A stretch of DNA of 64,000 bases, taken from IMG/VR virus record IMGVR_UViG_3300050343_000265, positions 19,954-83,953 of that record, one strand, 5' to 3'. Position numbers and translations under genes: made by a program. A model generated the notes under the pieces. It had not been told where the DNA came from. It was given only the letters and a program-made list of their open reading frames with translations, and did not search any database. Below, one piece after another: positions 57,225 to 63,628 of the stretch. The DNA comes from a virus. Position 1 is the first letter of the stretch; each line of letters begins with the position of its first letter.

Positions 57225-58388
57225 ATGTCAAGAATAAGTCTTGCTAAACAGTTAGGAGGAGATCGTTTAGAAGCAGCTGCAGATGCACTACTTAACGACT
57301 TGACGGGGTCTACCCGTTATGGCAAGACAAGGGAAATGGATTATGTATTTCCTGGAGATCGCCTGACTGCAGATAATGTTGATGAGAGCATCACCCGTCT
57401 TGGCGCACGTAATCCTGCACAACTCACGTATGGGCTTGATGGCAGCATCGTGGGAATTGAGGGAGGAGACGTTATACGCAACAAGAAAGGAGGGATCAAC
57501 ATTGATCAAGTGCCGTCCCCCTATGGGAGGGACTACGTCAAGTACAGCCCTTCAGTAGTCGATAGCACTACAAGTGAACTAGTAGAAGCTCAGTTGTATC
57601 CAGAGCGCTTTACAGGCGCTACAGGCCAGCTAGGAGCTGCAAGAGATATGGGCTTGGCCCACAGGTACAACGACTACGAGGGATACAGGGCAATTAATGA
57701 CCGTATGGAGGTCACACCGGAAGCATTGGCGCGGTTTGGTGCAGTAGTCACCAAAGGAAAGGCAGATAAGCCTGTCGCGGCAGCAATGTCAGGTGGAGGT
57801 GCCATCCTCGGAAGCCGTGGAGACACCGTGTTGATTCCAGGGACAGACAAGGTATTCAGTTCATTACCCAGTGATGAGAAGGCTGCTTATTTAGGTGAGA
57901 GGGGAGATGTCTTTCTTAATCAGTGGCTACAGCAAAAGGGTGGTTCGATGGGAACAGCACAGTCAGTGATATTCCCTCCTGGGAGACCTAGCCATATGGA
58001 CCACATCCAATCGCTGTCAAGCAGCATTGATGCGAAAGGTCCGGCAGGGTGGGGTTATAGCGATGATCCAACTAACTTCAGCTATTTAGACGCTGACTAC
58101 AACGTCAATACAAAGCTGAACTACGACTTACAGACGGTGCATCAGCTCGGTCGTTTAGCCGACACCATGCGTCAAGACGGATATGGAGCACGGCTACCTA
58201 AGAACCTCACTGATAAGGAGTTAGGCGATCCAGACCGTAAGCGTCTGTCTCAGAATGAGGCCATTGGTGAGTTGGTCATGAAGACCATTCCACCTACGGC
58301 AGACACAAGGGAGCTGGAGTACGCCTTAGGGATGCTTCGTCAAGCAGAGCGTGAGCAAATGCAGTGGACTGGTGGGTTAGCTAGCTGA
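57225..58388 (+). CDS. Large protein with HNH-like DHI motif
   Basis: The 387-residue protein has PSHMDHIQSLSSSIDA, then NFSYLDADYNVNTKLNYD, the D-H-I-x-S-L ... N ... N-x-K order of HNH endonucleases. The N-terminal two-thirds is unrelated (beta-rich, Gly-Asp-rich). It has its own promoter motif and runs opposite to its neighbours. With 54363-55382 it may be a delivered or defence-related nuclease. Confidence 0.6.
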   Translation: MSRISLAKQLGGDRLEAAADALLNDLTGSTRYGKTREMDYVFPGDRLTADNVDESITRLGARNPAQLTYGLDGSIVGIEGGDVIRNKKGGINIDQVPSPYGRDYVKYSPSVVDSTTSELVEAQLYPERFTGATGQLGAARDMGLAHRYNDYEGYRAINDRMEVTPEALARFGAVVTKGKADKPVAAAMSGGGAILGSRGDTVLIPGTDKVFSSLPSDEKAAYLGERGDVFLNQWLQQKGGSMGTAQSVIFPPGRPSHMDHIQSLSSSIDAKGPAGWGYSDDPTNFSYLDADYNVNTKLNYDLQTVHQLGRLADTMRQDGYGARLPKNLTDKELGDPDRKRLSQNEAIGELVMKTIPPTADTRELEYALGMLRQAEREQMQWTGGLAS

Positions 58389-58584
58389 ACTCATCCATCC
58401 CTTGCATAAATTGGAGGGTAGGGCCGTATGCGGCCTGAATCTCGCGTGTTAGTGCTTTGAGCTTTAAAGCGTTGTGCACAGAACGAACAGTAGATATTGC
58501 AGATATGTCGCGAGCTTTGGCAGCAGAATTTACAGTTTGTTGAATAGAAGCTAGATCAGATAAACGTTCTCTATTGAAATTCAT
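58381..58584 (-). CDS. Small helical protein, paralogue 1
   Basis: MNFNRERLSDLASIQQTVNS at 58584 gives 67 residues ending AAYGPTLQFMQGMDEFS. The AAYG-T-x-F end is shared with 58590-58784. It overlaps the end of the plus-strand gene by 8 nt. Confidence 0.55.
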   Translation of the reverse strand: MNFNRERLSDLASIQQTVNSAAKARDISAISTVRSVHNALKLKALTREIQAAYGPTLQFMQGMDEFS

Positions 58585-58589
58585 GATCG

Positions 58590-58784
58590 TCAAATTGATG
58601 GAAAGTCAGCAGCAGTAAACGGAACAGTTTGTCCGTATGCAGCTGCCATGTCACGTTGGGTCTGACGAGCAATGATTCGTTGAGCTTCGTCTTGACGTGC
58701 TTTCATAAGTTGCTCATTTCTCAGCATTGTTTGTGACATTGCTTGGAAAATACGATTGTTTCCAGCAAAGCGTTCAATATTCAT
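58590..58784 (-). CDS. Small helical protein, paralogue 2
   Basis: The 64-residue protein (MNIERFAGNNRIFQAMSQTM) ends AAYGQTVPFTAADFPSI, like its neighbour. Promoter motif 28 nt upstream. Tandem duplication of unknown role. Confidence 0.55.
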   Translation of the reverse strand: MNIERFAGNNRIFQAMSQTMLRNEQLMKARQDEAQRIIARQTQRDMAAAYGQTVPFTAADFPSI

Positions 58785-58804
58785 AGCTAAAACACACAGT
58801 ATTT

Positions 58805-58812
58805 ATATTCTA
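58805..58812 (-). promoter_or_regulatory. Phage promoter motif TAGAATAT, minus strand
   Basis: Minus-strand CTTTAGAATATAAATA begins 28 nt before the ATG at 58784. Confidence 0.55.
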
Positions 58813-59028
58813 AAGTTTTCCCTCAACTACAGAATTATGTGGAATTGATGTATATCCGTCAAATTCACCCTTGAGGACAGGGATGTGGATATTTTCTGTG
58901 ACCCATCGGCAGTCGTCTTCTGTTGGTCCAGTGACCATGCGGTCGCCAGACTTAAGCACAGAAGTATAAAGGCCAAACCTTGACTTTTGGATTGAAAACT
59001 CATATGTCTCCTTAGTTTTTCTAGGCAT
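58810..59028 (-). CDS. Small hypothetical protein
   Basis: The 72-residue protein (MPRKTKETYEFSIQKSRFGL) is beta-rich with a DGYTSIPHNSVVEGKL end. Its stop overlaps the promoter of the next gene. Unknown. Confidence 0.55.
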   Translation of the reverse strand: MPRKTKETYEFSIQKSRFGLYTSVLKSGDRMVTGPTEDDCRWVTENIHIPVLKGEFDGYTSIPHNSVVEGKL

Positions 59029-59072
59029 TTGTATATTTAAGCTCTGTCCAGTTTAGTTAGAAACGTAAAAAA

Positions 59073-59094
59073 GTGGCCCTCATTAGAGGACCAC
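59073..59094 (-). terminator. UAAY-loop hairpin after SSB gene
   Basis: GTGG-CCTC/GAGG-CCAC with ATTA loop, A-rich on the left (U run on minus). Confidence 0.75.
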
Positions 59095-59102
59095 ATTGAT
59101 CA

Positions 59103-59528
59103 TTAAGCAACAGGTTCGAGAGCAGGAGCTTTGTCGATAACGACGTCACCTGCGTCATCTTTCTTGTAAGCACCGTAGCCACCACTCAACACAACAGCGT
59201 TGGTGAGTTTGAGCTCAGGGCGACGACGATACTCTGTTTTACCTGTCTTTTTGTCGAAGTAGGTTTCAGAGAAACCAGACAGATGACCGGTGACAGTAAT
59301 CGTACGTCCTGTCCAATCGCGATTGGATTTGATGAAGGTGTCAAGCAAACCGTTGTTGCTGTTGATCTTGACGGCAATAGCTTGTCCATCACTGACAAGA
59401 TCAGAAAGAACGGTCATGGAGAGAAACTCTCCATACTGACCGACAACGAGCTCTGCGAAGGACACTCGACCAGTGATGGTGAGAGCGTTGAAGTCCGCAA
59501 AGGTCTTCTTGTCGTTGGAAGTTGTCAT
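59103..59528 (-). CDS. Single-stranded DNA-binding-like protein (OB fold)
   Basis: The 141-residue protein has LTITGRVSFAELVVGQYGEF, IAVKINSNNGLLDTFIKSN, GRTITVTGHLSGFSETYFDK and KPELKLTNAVV-like ending, an SSB/OB pattern. The C-terminus lacks the usual DDIPF acidic tail. A 55-residue protein at 63412 carries that tail. TGTTCTTTA is 16 nt before its start. Confidence 0.7.
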   Translation of the reverse strand: MTTSNDKKTFADFNALTITGRVSFAELVVGQYGEFLSMTVLSDLVSDGQAIAVKINSNNGLLDTFIKSNRDWTGRTITVTGHLSGFSETYFDKKTGKTEYRRRPELKLTNAVVLSGGYGAYKKDDAGDVVIDKAPALEPVA

Positions 59529-59543
59529 GAGAAAAAACTCATA

Positions 59544-59552
59544 TAAAGAACA
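59544..59552 (-). promoter_or_regulatory. Leader element TGTTCTTTA
   Basis: The minus-strand 9-mer is 16 nt before the SSB-like ATG; exact copies occur at 59992, 61323 and 63592. Confidence 0.6.
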
Positions 59553-59563
59553 CGAGAAAAAAG

Positions 59564-59580
59564 AGGACCCATTAGGGTCC
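59564..59580 (-). terminator. UAAY-loop hairpin
   Basis: GGACCC/GGGTCC with ATTA loop and U run on minus. Confidence 0.8.
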
Positions 59581-59588
59581 GTAGGTTG

Positions 59589-59981
59589 TTACTCACAACA
59601 AGGTGCGGGTATGACAGTGAAATCGTCATCGCACACACTGATTGTCGTCAGGATGTTCATGACTGCCTGTAATTTACCGGCATCTTTTGCCCATCCGACT
59701 GCTACAACTGTGTCATTGCTTTCAGCAAGACGTTCTGCTGCTTTTGTGTGCCATTCCATAAGGCTATGGATGATCTCACAGGCAGCAAGCTTGTGCACAA
59801 TCGGATGATTGATCTCGTCAGTCATATCAGAGAGCTTGTCACGGACAACTTCTGAGACTTCGTCTGCAGTACGTCCGTCATAGGGAGCTGCTTCTTTATC
59901 TACAGGCTCCACTTCTTGTTGAGCATTGACCATCAGATCCGCAAGATCTTCGAAGGAAATGCTGTCAGGAGTTGCGCTCAT
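59589..59981 (-). CDS. Hypothetical helical protein
   Basis: The 130-residue protein is acidic at its N-terminus (EEVEP-type, DLADLMVNAQQEVEPVDKEA) and contains two Cys near its end (VCDDDFTVIPAPCCE). Single gene with hairpins on both sides; TGTTCTTTA lies 11 nt upstream. Unknown. Confidence 0.6.
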   Translation of the reverse strand: MSATPDSISFEDLADLMVNAQQEVEPVDKEAAPYDGRTADEVSEVVRDKLSDMTDEINHPIVHKLAACEIIHSLMEWHTKAAERLAESNDTVVAVGWAKDAGKLQAVMNILTTISVCDDDFTVIPAPCCE

Positions 59982-59991
59982 ATTTTATGCG

Positions 59992-60000
59992 TAAAGAACA
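59992..60000 (-). promoter_or_regulatory. Leader element TGTTCTTTA
   Basis: Exact 9-mer on minus 11 nt before the ATG at 59981. Confidence 0.6.
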
Positions 60001-60012
60001 TTAGAAACTTAA

Positions 60013-60028
60013 GGACCCATTAGGGTCC
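60013..60028 (-). terminator. UAAY-loop hairpin
   Basis: GGACCC/GGGTCC with ATTA loop. Confidence 0.75.
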
Positions 60029-60034
60029 AAAGTT

Positions 60035-60124
60035 CTACCTGTGAGCTACTTGCTTAGCGATACGGATGTATTGTTTGCGTTTGTTAGCAAGATAATTAGC
60101 CACAATGATGTTCATGGTCTCCAT
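60035..60124 (-). CDS. Micro protein (29 aa)
   Basis: ATG at 60124 gives METMNIIVANYLANKRKQYI and ends at 60035 between two hairpins. It fits the one-gene-per-hairpin layout. Basic and helical. Unknown. Confidence 0.45.
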   Translation of the reverse strand: METMNIIVANYLANKRKQYIRIAKQVAHR

Positions 60125-60144
60125 GTGTAGTACATGAGTAAAAA

Positions 60145-60164
60145 GAGACCCCATTAGGGGCCTC
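60145..60164 (-). terminator. UAAY-loop hairpin
   Basis: GAG-CCCC/GGGG-CTC with ATTA loop and U-rich minus side. Confidence 0.75.
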
Positions 60165-60170
60165 GTGTTC

Positions 60171-60317
60171 TTAGTGATGAGGTCGGCGGCATAGCCACTC
60201 ATCTGATTCCATCATCGCTTCACGGATGATGTATGCACGACGTGCCGCTTCTTCGGAAAGCTCTTGATATTCAAGAGTACCGGGGCAGTCATGTGGATCC
60301 AGAGGTAATTCAGTCAT
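60171..60317 (-). CDS. Small acidic protein (48 aa)
   Basis: ATG at 60317 gives MTELPLDPHDCPGTLEYQEL and ends at 60171, between hairpins. A Cys, several Arg and a His end (CRRPHH). Unknown. Confidence 0.55.
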   Translation of the reverse strand: MTELPLDPHDCPGTLEYQELSEEAARRAYIIREAMMESDEWLCRRPHH

Positions 60318-60347
60318 ACCTATATTGTTATGGACAATGGAGTCAAA

Positions 60348-60365
60348 ACCCCCTATTAGGGGGGT
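60348..60365 (-). terminator. Hairpin terminator
   Basis: CCCCC/GGGGG with TATTA loop, after the 60378 gene. Confidence 0.75.
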
Positions 60366-60377
60366 CTTATGTGTTAC

Positions 60378-60590
60378 TCAGACGAGCGCAGCACAGAAGT
60401 GTGCATGCTCAGCGTCAGAAATGAAATCACCGATTGCTTCGTTGACAAGAGGTACAGAACCATCATTTAGATGGGTGTACTCCTCTTCTTTCGTGAGGTA
60501 GCTGAAGGCGTCTTCGTTCTGAGCAACTACAAGACTGATGCCAGGTACCAGTGTGTCACTGATGATCTGGAAGTCGTAAGTAGTCGCCAT
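60378..60590 (-). CDS. Small hypothetical protein
   Basis: MATTYDFQIISDTLVPGISL at 60590 gives 70 residues. A longer frame that joins it to the upstream gene runs through the hairpin at 60624-60641 and is rejected as a frame-shift product. TGTTCTT is 13 nt upstream. Confidence 0.6.
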   Translation of the reverse strand: MATTYDFQIISDTLVPGISLVVAQNEDAFSYLTKEEEYTHLNDGSVPLVNEAIGDFISDAEHAHFCAALV

Positions 60591-60623
60591 AAAGACAGAA
60601 TGATGAAGAACATCAATTCTTAG

Positions 60624-60641
60624 AGGACCCATTAGGGTCCT
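60624..60641 (-). terminator. UAAY-loop hairpin
   Basis: AGGACCC/GGGTCCT with ATTA loop. Confidence 0.75.
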
Positions 60642-60851
60642 AGGCTGTCCATTCTTCGGAAGCTTCGGCAACAAATCGTGCTCTATTTGGAGCTCGTTGA
60701 TTGTTTCCTTAAGCTTGTCGGCAGCACGTTCATATGAGAGTAATCTATTTTGTAGGACAGCGATTTCATCCGCTGCTTGTTTCTGTCTGAGCTCTGCATA
60801 TTTGGCATCTGAGATGACATAGACATCTCCGCCAAAGGGGATTTGAGCCAT
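60640..60851 (-). CDS. Coiled-coil protein with probable one-base deletion
   Basis: MAQIPFGGDVYVISDAKYAE at 60851 leads into a coiled coil (LQNRLLSYERAADKLKETIN). As read, the frame continues through the hairpin into the next gene. Adding one A at about 60687 gives an end ARFVAEASEEWTA with a stop TAG exactly at the hairpin (60640-60642), the layout of its neighbours. So the gene probably ends there. Confidence 0.6.
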
Positions 60852-60921
60852 ATCGTTTATTAAATGGAAGGGTGAGAGGTTATAGAAGGACATCCTGCTT
60901 CTTTATATATACCGGACTTCT

Positions 60922-61185
60922 CTAAGATAGACTGTCCAGGTCTCTACGTTGGTGTGTAGAACCGTCCTGGTTCTTGGTAATTTCCCGAACCATATCGTCG
61001 TAGAAGTCGTCGCCAAACTGTCGTCGTACCTTCTTCTCTAGGTCTACTCCACCAAGTACAGATACATCGTTATAGATGATCTGATAAAGGTAGGATAGTG
61101 CCTTCTGGTGAGACATACTTTCGACTACTGCGGAAGCGTATTCTTCCTTAGCTCTCATGAGCTCTCGTCCTGTTAATGCAGTCAT
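60922..61185 (-). CDS. Hypothetical helical protein
   Basis: Start at ATG 61185, overlapping the next gene's stop (ATGA). The 87-residue protein (LTGRELMRAKEEYASAVVES) is helical, with a Glu/Asp-rich C-terminus. Unknown. Confidence 0.55.
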   Translation of the reverse strand: MTALTGRELMRAKEEYASAVVESMSHQKALSYLYQIIYNDVSVLGGVDLEKKVRRQFGDDFYDDMVREITKNQDGSTHQRRDLDSLS

Positions 61186-61310
61186 CACTGATATCGTCCG
61201 TTAGATGTACGGTTGCGCTTGAAGCTATAAGTTGCAACTGTAGCTGTAGCAAACAGTCCCAACATACCAATGATAGCCAGGATGATTGTAGATGAGTCGT
61301 ATGTAATCAT
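61185..61310 (-). CDS. Small membrane protein (41 aa)
   Basis: ATG at 61310 gives MITYDSSTIILAIIGMLGLF and a basic tail (KRNRTSNGRYQ), one transmembrane helix. TGTTCTTTA is 13 nt upstream. Unknown. Confidence 0.6.
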   Translation of the reverse strand: MITYDSSTIILAIIGMLGLFATATVATYSFKRNRTSNGRYQ

Positions 61311-61322
61311 TAGATGATGATA

Positions 61323-61331
61323 TAAAGAACA
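61323..61331 (-). promoter_or_regulatory. Leader element TGTTCTTTA
   Basis: Exact 9-mer on minus 13 nt before the ATG at 61310. Confidence 0.6.
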
Positions 61332-61343
61332 TGTATAAATAGA

Positions 61344-61359
61344 CCACCCATTAGGGTGG
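61344..61359 (-). terminator. UAAY-loop hairpin
   Basis: CCACCC/GGGTGG with ATTA loop. Confidence 0.75.
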
Positions 61360-61365
61360 ATATTC

Positions 61366-61491
61366 TTATGGTGTAACCACTGCTATATCTTCCTTAGGGA
61401 AGATGAATGGCAGTAGAACCATAGGGAATGCTAGCACTTCCATGTGGAGACCCACGGTAATTGCTGCATAGATTGGTAGTAGAACTTTCAT
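61366..61491 (-). CDS. Small membrane protein (41 aa)
   Basis: ATG at 61491 gives MKVLLPIYAAITVGLHMEVL and ends at 61366. Two hydrophobic stretches, Pro-rich end. Single-gene unit. Unknown. Confidence 0.55.
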   Translation of the reverse strand: MKVLLPIYAAITVGLHMEVLAFPMVLLPFIFPKEDIAVVTP

Positions 61492-61521
61492 AGTCTGTGT
61501 ATAGATAACACAGAAGAAAAG

Positions 61522-61540
61522 AGAGCTTGTTAATGCTCTA
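61522..61540 (-). terminator. Hairpin overlapping stop
   Basis: AGAGC/GCTCT stem with TTGTTAAT loop, overlapping the stop codon of the next gene. Confidence 0.55.
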
Positions 61541-61700
61541 GTTCATGGCAGGAGGAGAGAATCTCCACTGCTTCTTTATTAGTGATTGTTCCTTGTTGTG
61601 TGGCATATGCCAACTCCACTGCCACCTCAGTGCACATAAGTGAACTATTAGGTGGTACGGCAGTGAACAATAGGGTAGTTATAAGTATCGTCTTAATCAT
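61530..61700 (-). CDS. Small exported protein (56 aa)
   Basis: ATG at 61700 gives MIKTILITTLLFTAVPPNSS, a signal peptide-like start, then MCTEVAVELAYATQQGTITN and two Cys (C and C, near SSCHEL). Possibly periplasmic. Unknown. Confidence 0.6.
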   Translation of the reverse strand: MIKTILITTLLFTAVPPNSSLMCTEVAVELAYATQQGTITNKEAVEILSSCHELEH

Positions 61701-61712
61701 TTCTTAATAAGC

Positions 61713-62491
61713 CTAAACGTCCTCGTCGATAATGTTGCCAAGGGAGTTGCCAAGTACGGCAGCAGTAATAGGTGCGGCAAGGTAGGAAAGATATCCACCT
61801 GCCAACCGTCCTTGCTGTCCTAACCGTGCAGGACGTCCCGCATCTTCCATAAGAGCAAGTGCATTCTTACTGGCAAGAGCTTCATCAAGAAGAACAGGGG
61901 AGGCTAATGCAATAGTTCCGAGCATAGCTTCGTCAAGATCGTCATCGCCAGGGGTCATAGCAGCAGCTGCAATAGGAGTAATTCCAGTAGCAGCACCCAA
62001 GGCGACAGCGAGCTTAGGATTGCTAGAAACTAAGTCACGAAGGCGTCGAATCTTATCCCCAACAGGGGAGTTAAGAGAGGTCTGATGTCCTAATTCGTGA
62101 GCAAGATAAATCTCGTCAGCATTAGGGTTGTATTGAATAGTGCTAGGCAGACGTTGTCCTTTAGCAATATCCATTTGTCCATCAGGACCAGGTGCATACC
62201 TTGAACCATGGGAGGCATACCGCATTGCATTCAATGCATCCAATAATTCAGGATCATTAGATTCAATCATCTCCCTCAGTTTTGCACCAGTGGGAGCTTC
62301 ATTAGCGTTTAAACCAAGACTTGAATTGGATTAGAACCAGCAGCTTTCTCTGCCCGTTCACCATATGCTTTAAGCAGACTGTCACGTGCACCAGGTCCAG
62401 CAGCACGTTTGTGAGGCTTGGCCCGCATCAAGTCTCGTTGAGCAACAGCACCGGGAATTTGTGCAGCTAGTAATGTAAGTAAAGGATGCAC
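61713..62491 (-). CDS. Membrane zincin-like protein (HELGH), frame broken once
   Basis: Two frames (62309-62491 and 61713-62270) join if one A is added near 62325: ...EKAAGSNP then NSSLGLNANEAPTG. The joined protein (about 259 residues) has the zinc motif AHELGH, a hydrophobic region LAVALGAATGITPIAAAAM and a second near the C-terminus. A HExxH peptidase with membrane parts. Otherwise the two halves are separate reading units. Confidence 0.55.
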
Positions 62492-62536
62492 GGTATGATA
62501 TTAATGCAGTAATTCAATTGTAGAAGAAAACAAAAA

Positions 62537-62552
62537 CCCCCCGTAAGGGGGG
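62537..62552 (-). terminator. Hairpin terminator
   Basis: CCCCCC/GGGGGG around GTAA, with A-rich left flank; follows the 62559 gene. Confidence 0.8.
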
Positions 62553-62558
62553 GGAGAC

Positions 62559-62723
62559 TCAGAGCTCAGGGTCACAGAGATCGGCAGGCCACTGAACGTA
62601 GACCTGGGCTGGAGTACCGCAAGAGCGGTAGAACTCAGCCATGTTCTGTGCTTCTTCATAAGAAGAGAACTCTTGAGTCCGAATGTCATCCGTATAAGGA
62701 GGACGGTATTGAACAAAGTTCAT
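62559..62723 (-). CDS. Small protein, SYEEA family paralogue 1
   Basis: MNFVQYRPPYTDDIRTQEFS at 62723 gives 54 residues with SYEEAQNMAEFYRSCG. Shares SY(E/Q)EA with 62782-62955. Leader element variant upstream. Unknown. Confidence 0.55.
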   Translation of the reverse strand: MNFVQYRPPYTDDIRTQEFSSYEEAQNMAEFYRSCGTPAQVYVQWPADLCDPEL

Positions 62724-62736
62724 AATAATGTAAATG

Positions 62737-62745
62737 AGAAAGAAC
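62737..62745 (-). promoter_or_regulatory. Leader element variant TGTTCTTTC
   Basis: Minus-strand variant 14 nt before ATG 62723; preceded by TTTATTTCACTG, the same 12 bases as at 62955's leader. Confidence 0.5.
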
Positions 62746-62758
62746 ACAGTGAAATAAA

Positions 62759-62774
62759 CCCCGCGTTAGCGGGG
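62759..62774 (-). terminator. UAAC-loop hairpin
   Basis: CCCCGC/GCGGGG with GTTA loop. Confidence 0.8.
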
Positions 62775-62781
62775 TAATATG

Positions 62782-62955
62782 TCAGAAGTGAAGGTTGTTA
62801 ATTTGCTCTGTGGAGGGGACGTAGTCAAGACGAACGTCGTCCCAGTCTTCGAAAGACTTAGCAAATGACTTTGCTTCTTGATACGAGTCGAAGCATTCAC
62901 GAACAGCATCAAAGCTGTCGTTACCGCAGATCTCGTAATGAGTGACTGTGTACAT
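62782..62955 (-). CDS. Small protein, SYEEA family paralogue 2
   Basis: ATG at 62955 gives MYTVTHYEICGNDSFDAVRE and ends at 62782; SYQEAKSFAKSFEDW is the shared segment. Leader and hairpin are near-identical to those of paralogue 1, so the whole module was duplicated. Confidence 0.6.
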   Translation of the reverse strand: MYTVTHYEICGNDSFDAVRECFDSYQEAKSFAKSFEDWDDVRLDYVPSTEQINNLHF

Positions 62956-62986
62956 CGTGAAGATGTGAAGAACACAGTGAAATAAA

Positions 62987-63002
62987 CCCCCCGTAAGGGG
63001 GG
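62987..63002 (-). terminator. Hairpin terminator
   Basis: CCCCCC/GGGGGG with GTAA loop, after the 63010 gene. Confidence 0.8.
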
Positions 63003-63009
63003 AGTGAGC

Positions 63010-63333
63010 TCAAGCCGCAGCGGCGGGAGCGGGAGCAGAAGCTTCAGCAGCAGGAGCAACCTGTGCTTTGTCATCTGACTTTGCAGTGAAAGGGTTGATA
63101 GACAAGCCCTTTGATTGACGATCACCTGCGTAGATCAGTCCAGCCGAGATGCCGGAGGCAGCAAGAACTTGAGCAGGAAGCACAGCGGTAACGAGTGCAA
63201 CACCTGCGACACCGGTACCAGCGGCTACAAGCACGCCAGCGGTTGTCAGAGTGTTCTTGTCGAGCATGCCTTTAGATCCAGCAAGAAGTGCAGGACCGTC
63301 AGCTTGATCGACGAGGAAGTCAAAGTTTGACAT
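63010..63333 (-). CDS. Small membrane or virion protein
   Basis: The 107-residue protein (MSNFDFLVDQADGPALLAGS) has two hydrophobic stretches (GVLVAAGTGVAGVALVTAVL and LAASGISAGLIYAG) and an Ala/Pro-rich tail. Possibly a membrane protein of the phage late stage. Unknown. Confidence 0.6.
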   Translation of the reverse strand: MSNFDFLVDQADGPALLAGSKGMLDKNTLTTAGVLVAAGTGVAGVALVTAVLPAQVLAASGISAGLIYAGDRQSKGLSINPFTAKSDDKAQVAPAAEASAPAPAAAA

Positions 63334-63367
63334 GTTAGGAATGAAATGTAGAACATGAATAAATAAA

Positions 63368-63383
63368 GAGCGCGTTAGCGCTC
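63368..63383 (-). terminator. UAAC-loop hairpin
   Basis: GAGCGC/GCGCTC with GTTA loop. Confidence 0.8.
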
Positions 63384-63411
63384 AGCAGTTGTATGTACTG
63401 GAAAGCTGTGT

Positions 63412-63579
63412 CTAGAAAGGGATGTCGTCGAACTCAGCTTTCTCCATAGGCTGATCAAGGAAGAGTGGATACTCTTCATCGGGAGCATTACAGTCAAAGT
63501 TGTAGACAACGCCAACGTAGTTGCCGTCCTCATTTATGTACGTGTAACCGGAGTTACCGAACTGTTGAAGGAAGATCAT
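63412..63579 (-). CDS. Small protein ending with SSB-like acidic tail
   Basis: ATG at 63579 gives MIFLQQFGNSGYTYINEDGN and ends at 63412 with AEFDDIPF. The last residues match the universal SSB C-terminal tip (DDIPF) that recruits host RecQ, PriA, Exo I and others. The main OB protein at 59103 lacks this tip. It could mimic or supply the tail in trans. TGTTCTTTA is 13 nt upstream. Confidence 0.6.
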   Translation of the reverse strand: MIFLQQFGNSGYTYINEDGNYVGVVYNFDCNAPDEEYPLFLDQPMEKAEFDDIPF

Positions 63580-63591
63580 GATTTAATTATG

Positions 63592-63600
63592 TAAAGAACA
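63592..63600 (-). promoter_or_regulatory. Leader element TGTTCTTTA
   Basis: Exact 9-mer on minus 13 nt before the ATG at 63579. Confidence 0.6.
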
Positions 63601-63612
63601 TACATAATTAGA

Positions 63613-63628
63613 GAGCGCCTTAGCGCTC
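63613..63628 (-). terminator. UAAG-loop hairpin with no gene to its right
   Basis: GAGCGC/GCGCTC with CTTA loop. On the minus strand it should follow a transcript coming from the right, but no convincing gene lies there. Confidence 0.6.

Noticed and set aside
59544-59552. T4 MotA box in the leader element
   Set aside because: Some resemblance (TGCTTTA), but the element is 11-16 nt from the ATG, too close for a -30 box with a -10.
60378-60893. Single 171-residue gene
   Set aside because: It runs through a typical hairpin; a one-base correction gives two genes with normal ends.
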